A stretch of DNA of 64,000 nt from the NCBI RefSeq assembly GCF_037975245.1, contig NC_092564.1, forward strand, positions 15,131,984 through 15,195,983, written 5' to 3'. Below, one piece after another: positions 25,301 through 36,805 of this stretch. The position numbers and the translations under genes were made by a program. Within the stretch, counting starts at the first letter, position 1. Each line of letters begins with the position of its first letter. This DNA is from Apostichopus japonicus. Its lineage: Eukaryota > Echinodermata > Holothuroidea > Aspidochirotida > Stichopodidae. A model generated the notes under the pieces. It was given only the letters and a program-made list of their open reading frames with translations, was not told the DNA's origin and searched no databases.

Positions 25301-28300
25301 CCGTCAGCAATATTCCGCCGGGGTCTCTCAACTCACCCTCAGATATGGAGCCAACCCCCATCAGAAACCAGCTCAGCTGTTCACATTCGAACCCTCACTC
25401 CCCCTCAAGGTGCTCAATGGGTCGCCGGGCTTCATCAACCTGTGTGACGCCCTTAACGGCTGGCAGCTGGTGAAGGAATTGAAGAAAGCTTTAGGATTGC
25501 CTGCAGCAACTTCATTCAAACATGTGAGCCCTGCAGGTGAGATTCTATAATCTCTTCTTAGAATACAGCAGTGAGAGTGTGGTCCCTGTTTGATCTTCTT
25601 GTATAGCAAAGAGAGAGCTGTGGTGATGCAAATTTGCAGTGCAAAGTAAACTATTGGATGGGGGAGGGCTTGATGGGGGAGGGGGAATCAGGAGTTTTTC
25701 TAGTGTCACCAGGATTCATTATCTCTCTTTTGGTGGTAATTCAAACAAACACTTTTTCTGTATCTTGGGAGTTATCAAGTTGGAATAATTGTCACTTTTC
25801 CAAGACATTGCCAATTTTGATAAAGTGAGAACACTGTTGCCATTTCAGTCGAGGACTTGTTTCTTTTACGATGACAGATTTAGTGATTTTCCTTCCTTTT
25901 GACAAATTGTTTACAGGAGCCATGATCATTTGAGTTAAAATGGTTCCATTTTCTGCAAAGTTTTGTTCATTATAATCATTAGCTGTGTTCAAGGTTATTT
26001 GGAAGCATCATCCTGTTAATCCTTACAACAAAAATTAGTAACATTTTAAAATATTTGATCCTTTCTCTGCTCATAGGAATCTGTGATACAATTGCAAATT
26101 TTGCGTACAACTGTTTCAGAGACTTTCTACACAGTTGTCCGAAAGAATGTAACTCAAGTTTGTGATCTTAACTCTCTCTCCAATGTCAGAGTCATGTGTC
26201 ATGATTTTTCAGCTGTTAACAAATATCATCTCGAAGCATTGTTTAACTTGAAAGTTTGGTTTGACCAGGTGTGAGTCACGAATTATGTCTGCTCATAGGA
26301 ATCTCTGATACAATTGCAATTTTGTGTACGACTGTTTCAGAGACTTTCTACAGTTTCCACAAGAAAGTAACTCAAGTTTGTGATCTTAACTCTCTCTCCA
26401 TTGTCAGAGTCATGATTTTGAAGCATTGTTTAACTTGAAAGTCTGGTTTGACCAGGTGTGAGTCATGAATTATGTCATATCCGTCTTGTACAGGTGCCGC
26501 AGTGGGGGTCACCCTGAGTAAAGAACACGCCCAAGTCTGTATGGTAGATGATATGTTGGACAAGCTTACGCCATTGGCTACGGCCTACGCTAGGGCACGA
26601 GGTGAGTCTCTCTTGTGAATGGACACCATTTATGTATGCATGTATGTACTTTAGATCCTCCTGCAAGCAGGAACTCACGAAGGAGCCATCATTTGCTTAT
26701 CAATGCTGCAAGCTGACAGAAGTCAGTCTCTTAGATTCATATTTAATGTCCATGATTATGAATTATTAATTGTCAACAACTCTGTAACTGGACGACATAC
26801 ATTAATTTTGGAGTTACTCGAACTCGGAACTTATGATTGGAAGGCACCGGCTCTCTTTCTTGGGGCAATACTCTCAACAACTTTAGATTTTGGCTGGAAG
26901 TTAGTTTTATCTGGCCCTGTAGTGAAATATTTATCATGTCTTCTTAAGTTTGTATGGAAGATAATAGCAATATATTTTATGTGTGTTCTGAGTTAAACAT
27001 TTTTTTCTGTCCTCAGATATATATCATGTGGCATAAATGATTATTACGTCTCTGGTTCACCTTGGTGCATCCTGTTTTCATGATGTTACATTGGTGGGAG
27101 ATAATTCAGATAGCATTCTTCATCTTAATCCCATCTAGAAAGTTTTTTATATTTTTTATATATATATACATATTTTTTCTTCTTCTTTTTATTATTTTTT
27201 TTATTTATTTTTTCAAAGTTTTTGAATTTTTTTATATTATTTATCCATCCCTCAAGGTGCTGACCGGATGTCCTCTTATGGTGACTTCATATCCTTGTCT
27301 GATACCTGTGATGTTCCAACCGCAAATGTCATCTCCCGAGAGGTGAGCTTTATCAGGCTAGCCATATTTATACTTGTTAAACCACAAATGTCATCTCCCG
27401 AGAGGTAGCCATATTTACATACATGTAAAACCACAAATGTCATCTCTTGAGAGGTGAGCTTTATCAGGCTTGCCATATTTATATACTTGTAAAACCGCAA
27501 ATGTCATCTCCCGAGAGGTGAGCTTTATCAGGCTAGCCATATGTATATACAAGTAATTTGTCTTTTTTCTCTTTGCGTCTTTCCTTTGACATTTCACAAA
27601 ACTCTGCCTATTAGAATACAGATAGGATATGTTTTATCCTGGTGTTTGCTGCTCAGCATGGTGCTTGAAGTTGAGTCAAACCCCTGATTCCTGCTTTAAC
27701 ATGCTAAATTTGAATATTTATAAGAATATTTATTGCAAGGACAATGGTTCAGTTTTTTTCAGCTAACGAAATATCTACTGAATCAAGAGAATGTATGTCA
27801 TTCATCCTCACAGGTTTCTGATGGTATCATCGCCCCCGGTTACGAACCCGAAGCTCTGGCGATACTGTCCAAAAAGAAGGGTGGAAAGTACTGTGTCTTA
27901 GAGGTAACTTTGATCATTCCATCCTGAGATCTTATTTCCTGAAGGAAATGTGTGATTTTCATGAGCAAGGAGACAAAAGTGTTAATTTAAACGTTTTTTG
28001 TGAAATGTTGTCAAGTTATTCCATTTTCCCAAGATTTCCCCAAGTTGACATTACAATGTTCAGTGAAAACTCTGTATATAATAGTCTTCTTCTAGTAGTC
28101 CAGTAAAAGGTGTACAGAGGTGGGAGTAAATTATGTTTTGTTTTGTGACAGTGTAAGAAAGTTACGAGGTAATTGTAGTTCACATACATTGAAAGTAAGT
28201 CTAACTCTGGTGGCATCTACAATGACAGGATGGTAAAGCAAACGTTTGTTTTGGGTTTCAAAACAATAAAACATCATTTCAACCTTACCTGATGGTGAAC

Positions 28301-31300
28301 ATAATAGTTAATACATAATCATTTAGCCCTTTTTTCCCCCTTCCTTCCTTCTTTACTTTTACACTGCTAGATTGATCCCAGCTTCGAACCAGATGAGATG
28401 GAAACAAGGACACTGTTTGGCCTTCAGCTGAGCCAGAAGCGAAACAACGCAGTCATAGACAGGAAGCATTTTGAAAATGTCGTAACTGACAGGCATGAGG
28501 TAAGTAGTGACAACCCTCTGATATGGGTAACACTATGAACAGAATTTAAAGATTTGTCTTGGTAAGCACCACTAGATTTCTTTCTGGGTTTGTTGGGTTG
28601 GGGGCTGGGGACAGGACTGGCTGGGGATGTGGAGGGAGATTTAGGAGATCTATGTTTGTAGTTTTATTTGTTACTATCGACAACCAATCAAAGATTAAAA
28701 TTATGTTACAAATAGGCATAAGGGTGTCAAGTCAAATAAGAATTTCTGAGATTCTGTTTATACATTTATGTAGAAGCTTTGGGTCGGCAAATTCACTTCT
28801 AGTGGGTTCTGTAACAAATTGCATAGTGTTTTTTACAGGGTTTTGAATCTTAGGTTTTGAATCAGGTCCTTCAAGACTGCTACACAGACTTTGAACTCTT
28901 TAAGTAAATCATTCCCTGCTTCTAATCTAGGATGGAGAGCTCTTGTCTTAATCTCTTCTGTCTTCATGTCCTCAGCTGCCAGAGAGTGCTGTGAGGGACC
29001 TGATAGTGGCCACCATCGCTCTGAAGTACACCCAGTCAAACTCCGTCTGTTACGCCAAGGATGGCCAGGTGATTGGAATTGGAGCTGGCCAGCAGTCTAG
29101 GATACATTGTACCAGATTAGCGGGAGATAAAGCCAATAACTGGTATGTTGAGTCTAGGGTGTGTGGGGTTAGAATTACAACCAGATTAGCAGGAGATAAA
29201 GCCAATAACTTGTATGTTGAGTCTAGGGTGTGTGGGATTAGAATTACAACCAGATTAGCAGGAGATAAAGCCAATAACTGGTATGTTGAGTCTAGGGTGT
29301 GTGGGATTAGAATTACAACCAGATTAGCAGGAGATAAAGCCAATAACTGGTATGTTGAATCTAGGGTGTGTGGGGTTAGAATTATAACCAGATTAGCAGG
29401 AGATAAAGCCAATAACTGGTATGTTGAGTCTAGGGTGTGTGTGATTAGAATAACAACCAGATTAGCAGGAGATTAAGCCAATAACTGGTATGTTGAGTCT
29501 AGGGTGTGTGTGATTAGAATTACAACCAGATTAGCAGGAGATTAAGCCAATAACTGGTATGTTGAGTCTAGGGTGTGTGTGATTAGAATTACAACCAGAT
29601 TAGCAGGAGATTAAGCCAATAACTGGTATGTTGAGTCTAAGGTGTGTGGGATTAGAATTACAAATGGAATGTGGAGACTTTCTTTCTCTTTCTATTACTA
29701 GAATTAGTCTGGGATGAGGAATTCCTGGTGAAACTGGTGGCATTTGAAGTTGGGGGAAGGGGTGGGGGTGGGGAAATTGGGGTAAAATAGAACGGGTTGT
29801 TGCAATTGGTATTTACATTCTTAAAGTCTACAAGGCATATAACCTCATTCAATGTTACATATGTTGAATTCTTAATTGATATGTAAGTAATTTGTATGGA
29901 CCCACATTTGAAGTATCTCACGTTGTTACCTTCAGTGCAGTAAGAGAGAAACAGTATAACATGTGTCTTTTCGATATTTAATATCTTATAAACACTCTGG
30001 AAAAACAATGATTGAATCGGTCATATCTAGAATTATCAAGAGAAATTTCTGCTCAAAAAATGTTTGTTTTGAGTTGAGTAAAAATCATCACAGTTGACTA
30101 CAGACGTATCAGCATTTACCTGGGCACCTTAAGTCCTTTTTGAATGATTGAACCTACGGTTTAACCTATGACCTATTTATGCATATCTAACGAGCAACCT
30201 TATTGTGACTCTATCACTTCTGAGTTTTGACGTGGCGATCGTTTCAAATTTGTCGGTTTGGGTTTCTCCAGTTTGCCCCGAAAAGAAGGTATTTTAGTGT
30301 CATTAGTTTGTCAAATGTTTGATTTTAACCCACAGGTGGCTGAGGCAACATCCCAACGTCTTGACTTTGAAATTCAGAAAGGGAGTGAAGAGGGCAGAGA
30401 AGGCCAACGTGATCGATGTCTACGTCAACGGCACCGTGGGTCAAGACATGCCCCGGGATATATGGGAGGACATGCTGGAGGACCCACCTAAGGACCTGAC
30501 AGAGGTATGTACAGAGGTATCAAGTGTACCTCTTGAATTAGGAAAAGTCTCCAGCACCAACATATGTATACCAAAAACAGAAAACAAAGATAATGTGTAG
30601 CTCCAACTATCTTCTTCTTAGCATCTTCCATTGCTTACATGTAAGCTTCCGAAGCAACATTATCACTACCATTTATCTAGGCCTAGATTTTATACAAATT
30701 CAGCCACTTGCTTTTAAAGAGAAGTAGGGCTTGAAAAATCTACTGGCTAAAGTCAATTTCAGGTACTGGTATTTTGCTGATCTGCAAAACACATCAGTTA
30801 CTTTATAGGCTTTTGGGAGCAGCCCAGTAATACTTGCTGATGATAAGCTGTGATACAACGCTTGAATTAGGTACCGGAATTATGAGGATCCTTTATTGAC
30901 TGACAATTGTTAACCCCGTTACCATGGGGTTAAGCTCTTAATGTCTACTGGCACACAATTGCCACCGCCATTTTTTTTTCCATGGCAAAATCCACTGACC
31001 ATTGTATTGTAAAATAGCCCAAATATTCAGGTTTTGCTTTCATCAATATATGTTTTGGAGAAACTTCTAGAAGTTGATAACTACCAGATAGATCTGCTGG
31101 TGAGAGAACTAACTAACTCATTTCATGGAGTGACACAAAGACTTTTATTGACATTTTCACTCGCTTTACATTTTAGAAAGAGCGGCAAGAATGGATCGAT
31201 AAGCTGGACGAGGTCTCCCTAAGCTCAGATGCCTTCTTCCCTTTCAGAGATAACATTGATCGAGCTCAACAGGTAAGTTGGCCTCATTTCTTTGTACCAT

Positions 31301-32061
31301 CGTGTGATGTTATGTGCCCCACACGAAGGAACAATAACATTACTTGCAATTATCTACAGCAATTTTCAATCACTGGCCAGCGTGTCATTGTGATCATGAG
31401 GGCAGGAAAGTGCGTCAACGGTTGGGAAAATGCTCTCACCCGTTCATTTCCAGTACGATACCCTTGAAAATTTGGTGAAAGCATGCAGTTTGTGAAATGA
31501 GGGTTTTGAAGGTCATTTTGAAGGTCATTTGAAGTCAGTAGAAGGCAATGTTGAAATTCACTAAATTTGCTACTCCTCTCTCTCAAGTTAAAATCAATGT
31601 ACCTCAATTTGAGTATGGTGGATGTTGTAATACTGACAATTACAAGTTGTACTGAGATTTTGGTAATTATTTTGGAGAGCGTTGTTTCTTGAAACGATGG
31701 TGATATTCTCTGATCGTTCATAATTGGTGATGTCATTCTGGAGGTGGAGGGAGGTTGAGGTGGAGGGAGTTTCATAAACATTGAAAGACCTTTATTTTCT
31801 TCATTTTATTCTCAAATTGACATCACATCTTGAGTGCATTAAAGGGTTAAATCTAGCGATTCAAGTTTGATACAAACTACAGCTTCATCTTTCATCCCTG
31901 ATACCTGATTTCCTTCTTCTTCTTCTCCCCCCCCCCCTCAGAGCGGCGTGTCTTTCATCGCCAGTCCTGCTGGAGCTAACCGAGATGCAGACATCATCGC
32001 AGCTTGTGACAGCCACAATATCGCTTTGGTTCACACCACCATGAGACTGTTCCATCACTGA
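19365..32061 (+). CDS. ATIC: ATIC, bifunctional AICAR transformylase / IMP cyclohydrolase, 16 coding exons, 592 aa
   Basis: ATIC catalyses the last two steps of de novo purine synthesis: AICAR plus 10-formyl-THF to FAICAR, then cyclisation to IMP. It is a cytosolic homodimer and part of the purinosome. Exons: 19365-19383, 20054-20180, 21369-21445, 21686-21752, 22540-22628, 23499-23577, 24785-24857, 25254-25536, 26494-26601, 27257-27342, 27814-27903, 28371-28499, 28976-29142, 30336-30504, 31177-31272, 31942-32061. They sum to 1779 nt, matching human ATIC (592 aa). The cyclohydrolase domain (about residues 1-199) has [23 protein letters not shown] and NLYPFV. The transformylase domain has the catalytic pair K266-H267 (SFKHVSPAG), [24 protein letters not shown] and [19 protein letters not shown]. 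The C-terminus is RLFHH. No lesion was seen. Exons 10 and 13 each run into a minisatellite that repeats their 3' end and donor. Confidence 0.98.
20203..20405. repeat. 29-bp minisatellite x 7, ATIC intron 2
   Basis: Seven head-to-tail copies of a 29-bp unit (ACTGCAGGCAGGCATCTGGC plus CAGTTACAT) starting about 22 bp past the exon 2 donor. Unlike the arrays at exons 10 and 13, it contains no exon sequence or GT donor copy. The units are contiguous with no spacers. Confidence 0.92.
21141..21340 (-). mobile_element. tRNA-derived SINE-like repeat, copy A (ATIC intron 2)
   Basis: About 190 bp shared with 26641-26840 (same orientation) and 37240-37456 (opposite orientation). Shared landmarks include TAGATCCTCCTGCAAGCA, AGCTGACAGAAGTCAGTCTC and TCCATGATTATGAATT. 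On the minus strand the start reads AAGTTCGAGTCACTCC, a B-box-like pol III promoter element, so a SINE with a tRNA-related head is likely. This copy is head-truncated. Confidence 0.7.
23775..23965. repeat. Two-copy tandem duplication, about 93 bp, ATIC intron 6
   Basis: AACCAAAGGAACCT and then CCAAGTCCAAATGGAATGAG recur 93 bp apart. The second copy has an extra internal GCATTGTACTCAG. It is noncoding. Confidence 0.8.
24156..24260 (-). mobile_element. LINE 3' tail remnant (minus strand), ATIC intron 6
   Basis: GATAGATAGATAG followed by AAACTTTATTGTCC and GGAAATTATTTCCCATGG resembles the reverse complement of a LINE 3' terminus with a CTAT-type microsatellite tail. No coding part is recognisable. 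The family is not assigned. Confidence 0.5.
26075..26482. repeat. Two-copy tandem duplication, about 200-220 bp, ATIC intron 8
   Basis: The block starting ATAGGAATCTGTGATACAAT and ending GGTGTGAGTCACGAATTATG occurs twice in direct orientation. The second copy has internal deletions and stops about 12 bp before the exon 9 acceptor. Open frames here are incidental. Confidence 0.85.
26641..26840 (-). mobile_element. tRNA-derived SINE-like repeat, copy B (ATIC intron 9)
   Basis: Second copy of the family at 21141. On the minus strand its head reads GCCTTCCAATCATAAG and then CCGAGTTCGAGTAACTCC. That layout resembles a tRNA anticodon arm followed by a B box. Copies A and B are both antisense to ATIC. 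Confidence 0.72.
27319..27560 (+). repeat. Minisatellite spanning the 3' end and donor of ATIC exon 10 (4 copies)
   Basis: Each copy carries the last 24 or so nt of exon 10 (CGCAAATGTCATCTCCCGAG) plus a GT donor. Donor GTs lie at 27343 (authentic), 27405, 27454 and 27516, spaced 62, 49 and 62 bp. Copy 4 matches the authentic junction through GTGAGCTTTATCAGGCTAGC. Copy 2 has lost the GAGCTTTATCAG part after GT. Spacing is not in multiples of three. Confidence 0.9.
29111..29662 (+). repeat. 69-bp minisatellite spanning the 3' end and donor of ATIC exon 13 (8 copies)
   Basis: Each unit holds the last 32 nt of exon 13 (AGATAAAGCCAATAACTG at its end) followed by the donor and GTATGTTGAGTCTAGG. 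Donor GTs sit at 29143, 29212, 29281, 29350, 29419, 29488, 29557 and 29626, exactly 69 bp apart. Since 69 is 23 codons, all donors share the exon's frame. Copies 2-5 are open; a TAA at 29474-29476 in copy 6 (GATAAA changed to GATTAA) closes it. Copy 2 reads ACTTGT instead of ACTGGT at the junction. Confidence 0.95.
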
Positions 32062-35000
32062 TGTAACCAGGGTTTTTCTTTGGTTTCTATTTTTCTCACT
32101 TTAAAAGCAGTATATTGAGTTGCTTGCCTTAGGTTTCTATCACATCATTTTATTTTGGATAACTTCATTTCAATCAATGTTCGAATATTACAAATGCTCA
32201 AATTTATTTGACCTGGGACGTATTTGATTATTAGTGTAACAAGTGTGACGGTCACATGAAAATCTTCATCTGAAATCAATCATTTTTATTTTTTCCAAGT
32301 TCTGTTTTTTTTAGTTAAAGCCTTCGATGTATACATAGTGTAGGCGAATTGTAAATGATGTTATTAATATTAAAGACACATGGTGATTGTATTATCATAA
32401 CATTGCAAAATGTAGACCATCTTAACTTATCTCGCACTGACTATAAAAATGCATGTCCAACTTCATGGTAGTGCAGGGTTAGGTTTGAAAAAAAAATCAT
32501 TTGCAATTTTTTTCATATTTTCCCCTGTAGCAGTTTTGAGGATTAGCATCTTGTGGTTAAATTGTGAAAATAGTGATATTAGTTGTACAAGAGGCTGCTT
32601 TTGCGAAATAAACAAACCCACATTCCTGATGTGTCCAAAGGGTAAAGTCTTTACTTCCCTTGGCAAAGTTTTATAATCTATTGTTCATGCAGATCATCAG
32701 CAGGATTGGGACAAAAATATATCCAAAAAGTGACCATTGTTATGCATGATGAAACATGTTTACTTTGTTCATGGAATTGAAAGTACTGAACTTAATAGTT
32801 GTGGTTCATTATTATTATGATTGTTATGATACAAATGTAAATGGCTGGATCTTGGATCTGGATATGATATGATTGAAACAGGTCCACACAAGCAAGATCA
32901 TACTTCTATAAACTTCAGTTTTTGGTCAGGAATCAAGATCCAGTATAGAGTTTGTGGCATATAAGGAACTTGCTCACTGTGTTGATGTTAATGTCTTGTG
33001 AGGAGATTATTGAAAGGGGATTTACATTTGTGTGATTGAGGTATCAAGTTTCTTTGGCCAGGTTGAAACCATTAAACTAGTTGACCTTCCTGTTACAAAG
33101 TCAACAGCATTTTGCAATTAATCATTCATGAGGCTGCAAAGAAGAGGATGAACTATTTTCTAGAGACTTTTATAAAACGAGACTTTTTGATGATGTATTA
33201 GTTCATAAGCAGAAGACTAATTTAAGCAACTTTCTAAGGGACAAAGTTGTCAAGATTGAGTGAATTTATTAAAAAGTAATTTGCGAGTGAAAAAATGACG
33301 ATCAGTGTTCAAGTGAAACTTGAAATTGTCGTAACTGGCGAAAAGCAAAATGTTGCTTTGGGGTATCCTGTTGCAAGGTATAGTTGGTGTTGAGAAGACA
33401 TAAAATGAGTTGATTAGTGCTTGTTAGTGTATTTAAGTATCACTCATGAATTTATTTTTTGGTGTTTTGCCAAGAAAAAGTTAAGCAAAAGAAGTGGTAG
33501 AGAAAAAAATCAACTCTAATTTGGTTTCATGGTAAAAATAAAAATTATGGTTAATTTTATTATATTTACATTTCTTTGCAAATTAAGTAAGCTAAACTTG
33601 ATGGAGAGAGAAAAAAAGAGTTCTTAATTCTTGTTGGTGAGTAATCTCTCTGAATCTGTTGTCTGCAACCCATGGGATAGCACCTCCGTGTATGGGTTGT
33701 AAAGTATCTTACGATGGGTGCGAGATTGTTTCAGAAGCACTGAAATATTTTTGACTTATAGTAACTCAAATTATGGTAATACTGGCCACAATGGCCCTGC
33801 GAGCCATTCTCAATGTTGTTTTTGCTCTTCTTCAAGCCAAGATCGAGGAACCTGTAGCAGGAACAGTACATCTCTAAGAGATGGACAGTAACAAATTACC
33901 ATGATAGAATTGATTCATACTTGCTATAAAGTATGGGTGGTGTGACCACTCTAATTGGATTATGGCATGGCCAGTGGTACAGTACATTCAAACACCATAG
34001 GATATGGGACAGTGCTAACCTCAGTGTTAAAAAGTTGTATTAATATTTTGTGGAGCACAGGGTAAAATTGCCTCTTTTCTTTATATTTTGCTTGATGTAT
34101 TTTTGTGAAGAGTACACTGCTGCATATGTTTTTCTGTCAATTAAATTGATCAAATTACATGTTTTTCCTTTTTATTAATTTTTTTAACAATTTTGTTATC
34201 AGTGTTACGTTCACTTAGTTTGTACAAGATTAACCTTGCTTAAGTAGACAATTTTTTACAATCTCCACCGGCCAACCTTTAAACCCTGTCACATGTCATG
34301 TCAATAGTCTCTTCCCTCCCCAAGACCCAACCTCCTACACCCTCTTAGTGAAATTCCAGTGGGCATTATGAGGGAATTGTACTAAATTATAATAATTCTA
34401 GCTCTCTACATAAAAAATAAATATGAACTAAAACAGTATTATTTTCATTAGTAAATAATACAGTTAAAAAATGGTCAGTACAATTACAGAAATTCCTTTA
34501 TCTGGGTCAGGGTATAAAATACATAGAAAAGTCAAATATGAATGAAAATAGCAGATGATATGTAAATGACCAATTTTAAATGTTGTATACAAAAATGCAA
34601 AGTAATTGTTGTAGGAAGTAAACTTTTTATACATGTAGACCTAATTTCTAGTCTAAATGTGCCTCAGAATGCACCATTCCAAGTCACACACGACCATATG
34701 AATAACAAAACACTATATATACCGTTGTCGTCATTTGCTAAGTTAATCCTATCAGTAAATATCAGTGTAAAAAAACCATAGAAACAATTTAATTTCTATT
34801 GTGCATGATTCCCTGTGGACGATCCATACAATGTCTGCGTGTAAGGGTAATCCCCGATCTTTTCACTTCCGCCTTTATTTTTAATTGTCGCGGATTGGGT
34901 GATATGTGTGATTTTCTGAGAAAGGTGCCATTCATTATTTTAACGCGGTCTTAGACGACGGTATAAAGTTACTATAGTCATCAGAACCAGACTGCCAAAA

Positions 35001-36805
35001 CGGTAAGAATTTGAGACACTTTTGGCCTGGTTGAAACTTCCCGTAATTTGGCGTAAGTTAGTTACTCAAACCTACGTAAATAAGGTAGAATATTTCTGAG
35101 AAACTTAGCCCTTGACCGTACTGTTAGAGTTGGTACCTGTACATACACTACAGTAGGCCTAAGTGGCTCATATTGGCGAGCATGCCTTCATGGAACATGT
35201 TGTTTTGGGCACTAAGTTAGGCCATATGATAGCCAGACTACATCTCTCCTTTTTTTGCCAGTGAAATGTAAAGTGAATGCGCGGAAAATACTTAATGCAG
35301 CTAAATTTTGTGCAGAATTTGCAAATTTAATACCTTCCACATAGACCTATGCACTGATGCATCAAGTTGTTTCATTTGAAGGTCATATGAAATACAGTAT
35401 TTGTGCCATGTAAAAAGAAAGGCAATCAACAACAAACATTATCAATGATAGGCCATTTAGGCTAAGATGTCAATGATACATGTTTAAACCAATACAGGCC
35501 TATCCAGGTTCATGGCCAGTTCACCTTTGAAGCAATATGAAGAAAAATTAAGTGATTTGATGTACATGTGATCAAGAGTGAAACTGATTCAATATGTTAT
35601 GACCTTTGGGAATTACCTTTGCTTTTCTCTTGTTTTATACCTGTAATATTGAAAACTATCATTAGATAAGCAAACCTTAGTCTATTTTGTATCATTTAAG
35701 AAAAGCAGTGAATAATGTGAGTATTTTTTACAATACTATTATTTTCAACTTTGGAAAATCACTAGTATGCCTGCACAACACCATGTGATGAGTATACTTA
35801 CAGTATAGTACTGACCTAATCTAGATTTTTCGTTAAGTTATAATATCCGCTCTATGCAGTTATAATTTGGCAGGTATTTTTGAACATGCAGTAGACATAC
35901 GGCACAGTGTACAGATCAGTGAGGCAATCCTACGTTGTGTTTGTTCAAGCACCAGACCGTTGCCTTTCTTACAGTAACACTACCTGACGTCGCTATACGT
36001 GAACCCGTTTCATTTTTCTTTCCACCGATTCAACCAACACTGCAAAAAAGTCACTGTTAAGGTTGTGAGACTAAAACAAACGGAATGACAGTCCACTTAA
36101 ATCTAATAAACTATGATTCATTGTTTTATTTTGAACAGTTTTACAGGTTAGAAGTCAAGATTGCTACCAAAATATGATTTCCTACAAACTGTTCTCTCTA
36201 TTTAATGCTCACCAACAGTGCATTTTACCCCCTTCTCCACACTCCCTCCCTTGGAATAAAATGATGATAATGCTAAAGTACGTCTCTTTAATGTCCAAGC
36301 AAAAATGCGAAGGTTATAAAGCTAAATAGTTTTTGGGTATAAGTAAGCGTTCATATTTTGTCTAGCAGTTTTGATGACCCTGAACTTGTCTCTTATAAAG
36401 TACTACGGTTTCTGTGTTCAAAAACTGTTGCACACATCGTTGCACTTTTATATAGTAAGTTTCCCGTTTTGCATAGCATTTTGTGATGTGACACAGGATG
36501 AACTACTCCCTGCTTTTTGAAACATTTTTTGAAACAATTGTTAGGTTGCTAATAGGTGGGGAGGGAGAAGGGGTTGGGTGCAAAAATGATTCCTGCTTGA
36601 ATCAAGAAGACATGATGGTTGTTTATGTACTTTTTCCTTTCTATTAGAATTCTTTTGAAAGAGAGATGGATAATTCATGCAATATTTTATTCCTTTATTT
36701 TTTTATTTTTTTTTTTCAGGCTAACCAACTATTAGAGGTATCTCTCCTTATTGACATTAGTGAAATCTGGAAAAGTTTTTCTCCCTAGCTGAGCACTGCT
36801 GTATC
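32062..36805 (+). other. ATIC 3' UTR, intergenic region and MYD88 5' region
   Basis: ATIC 3' UTR follows the stop; an AATAAA at 32607-32612 is one possible poly(A) signal. No conserved coding exon is seen through 36805. A candidate noncoding first exon of MYD88 ends at 35002 (ACGGTAAGAA donor, preceded by TATAAAG near 34971). The matching acceptor is a long T tract ending in CAG at about 36719, 86 nt before the MYD88 start. These UTR assignments rest only on splice signals. Confidence 0.45.

Noticed and set aside
29050-29412. 120-aa minus-strand repeat protein with a 23-aa period
   Set aside because: It is the antisense reading of the exon 13 minisatellite, kept open only because the unit length is a multiple of three.
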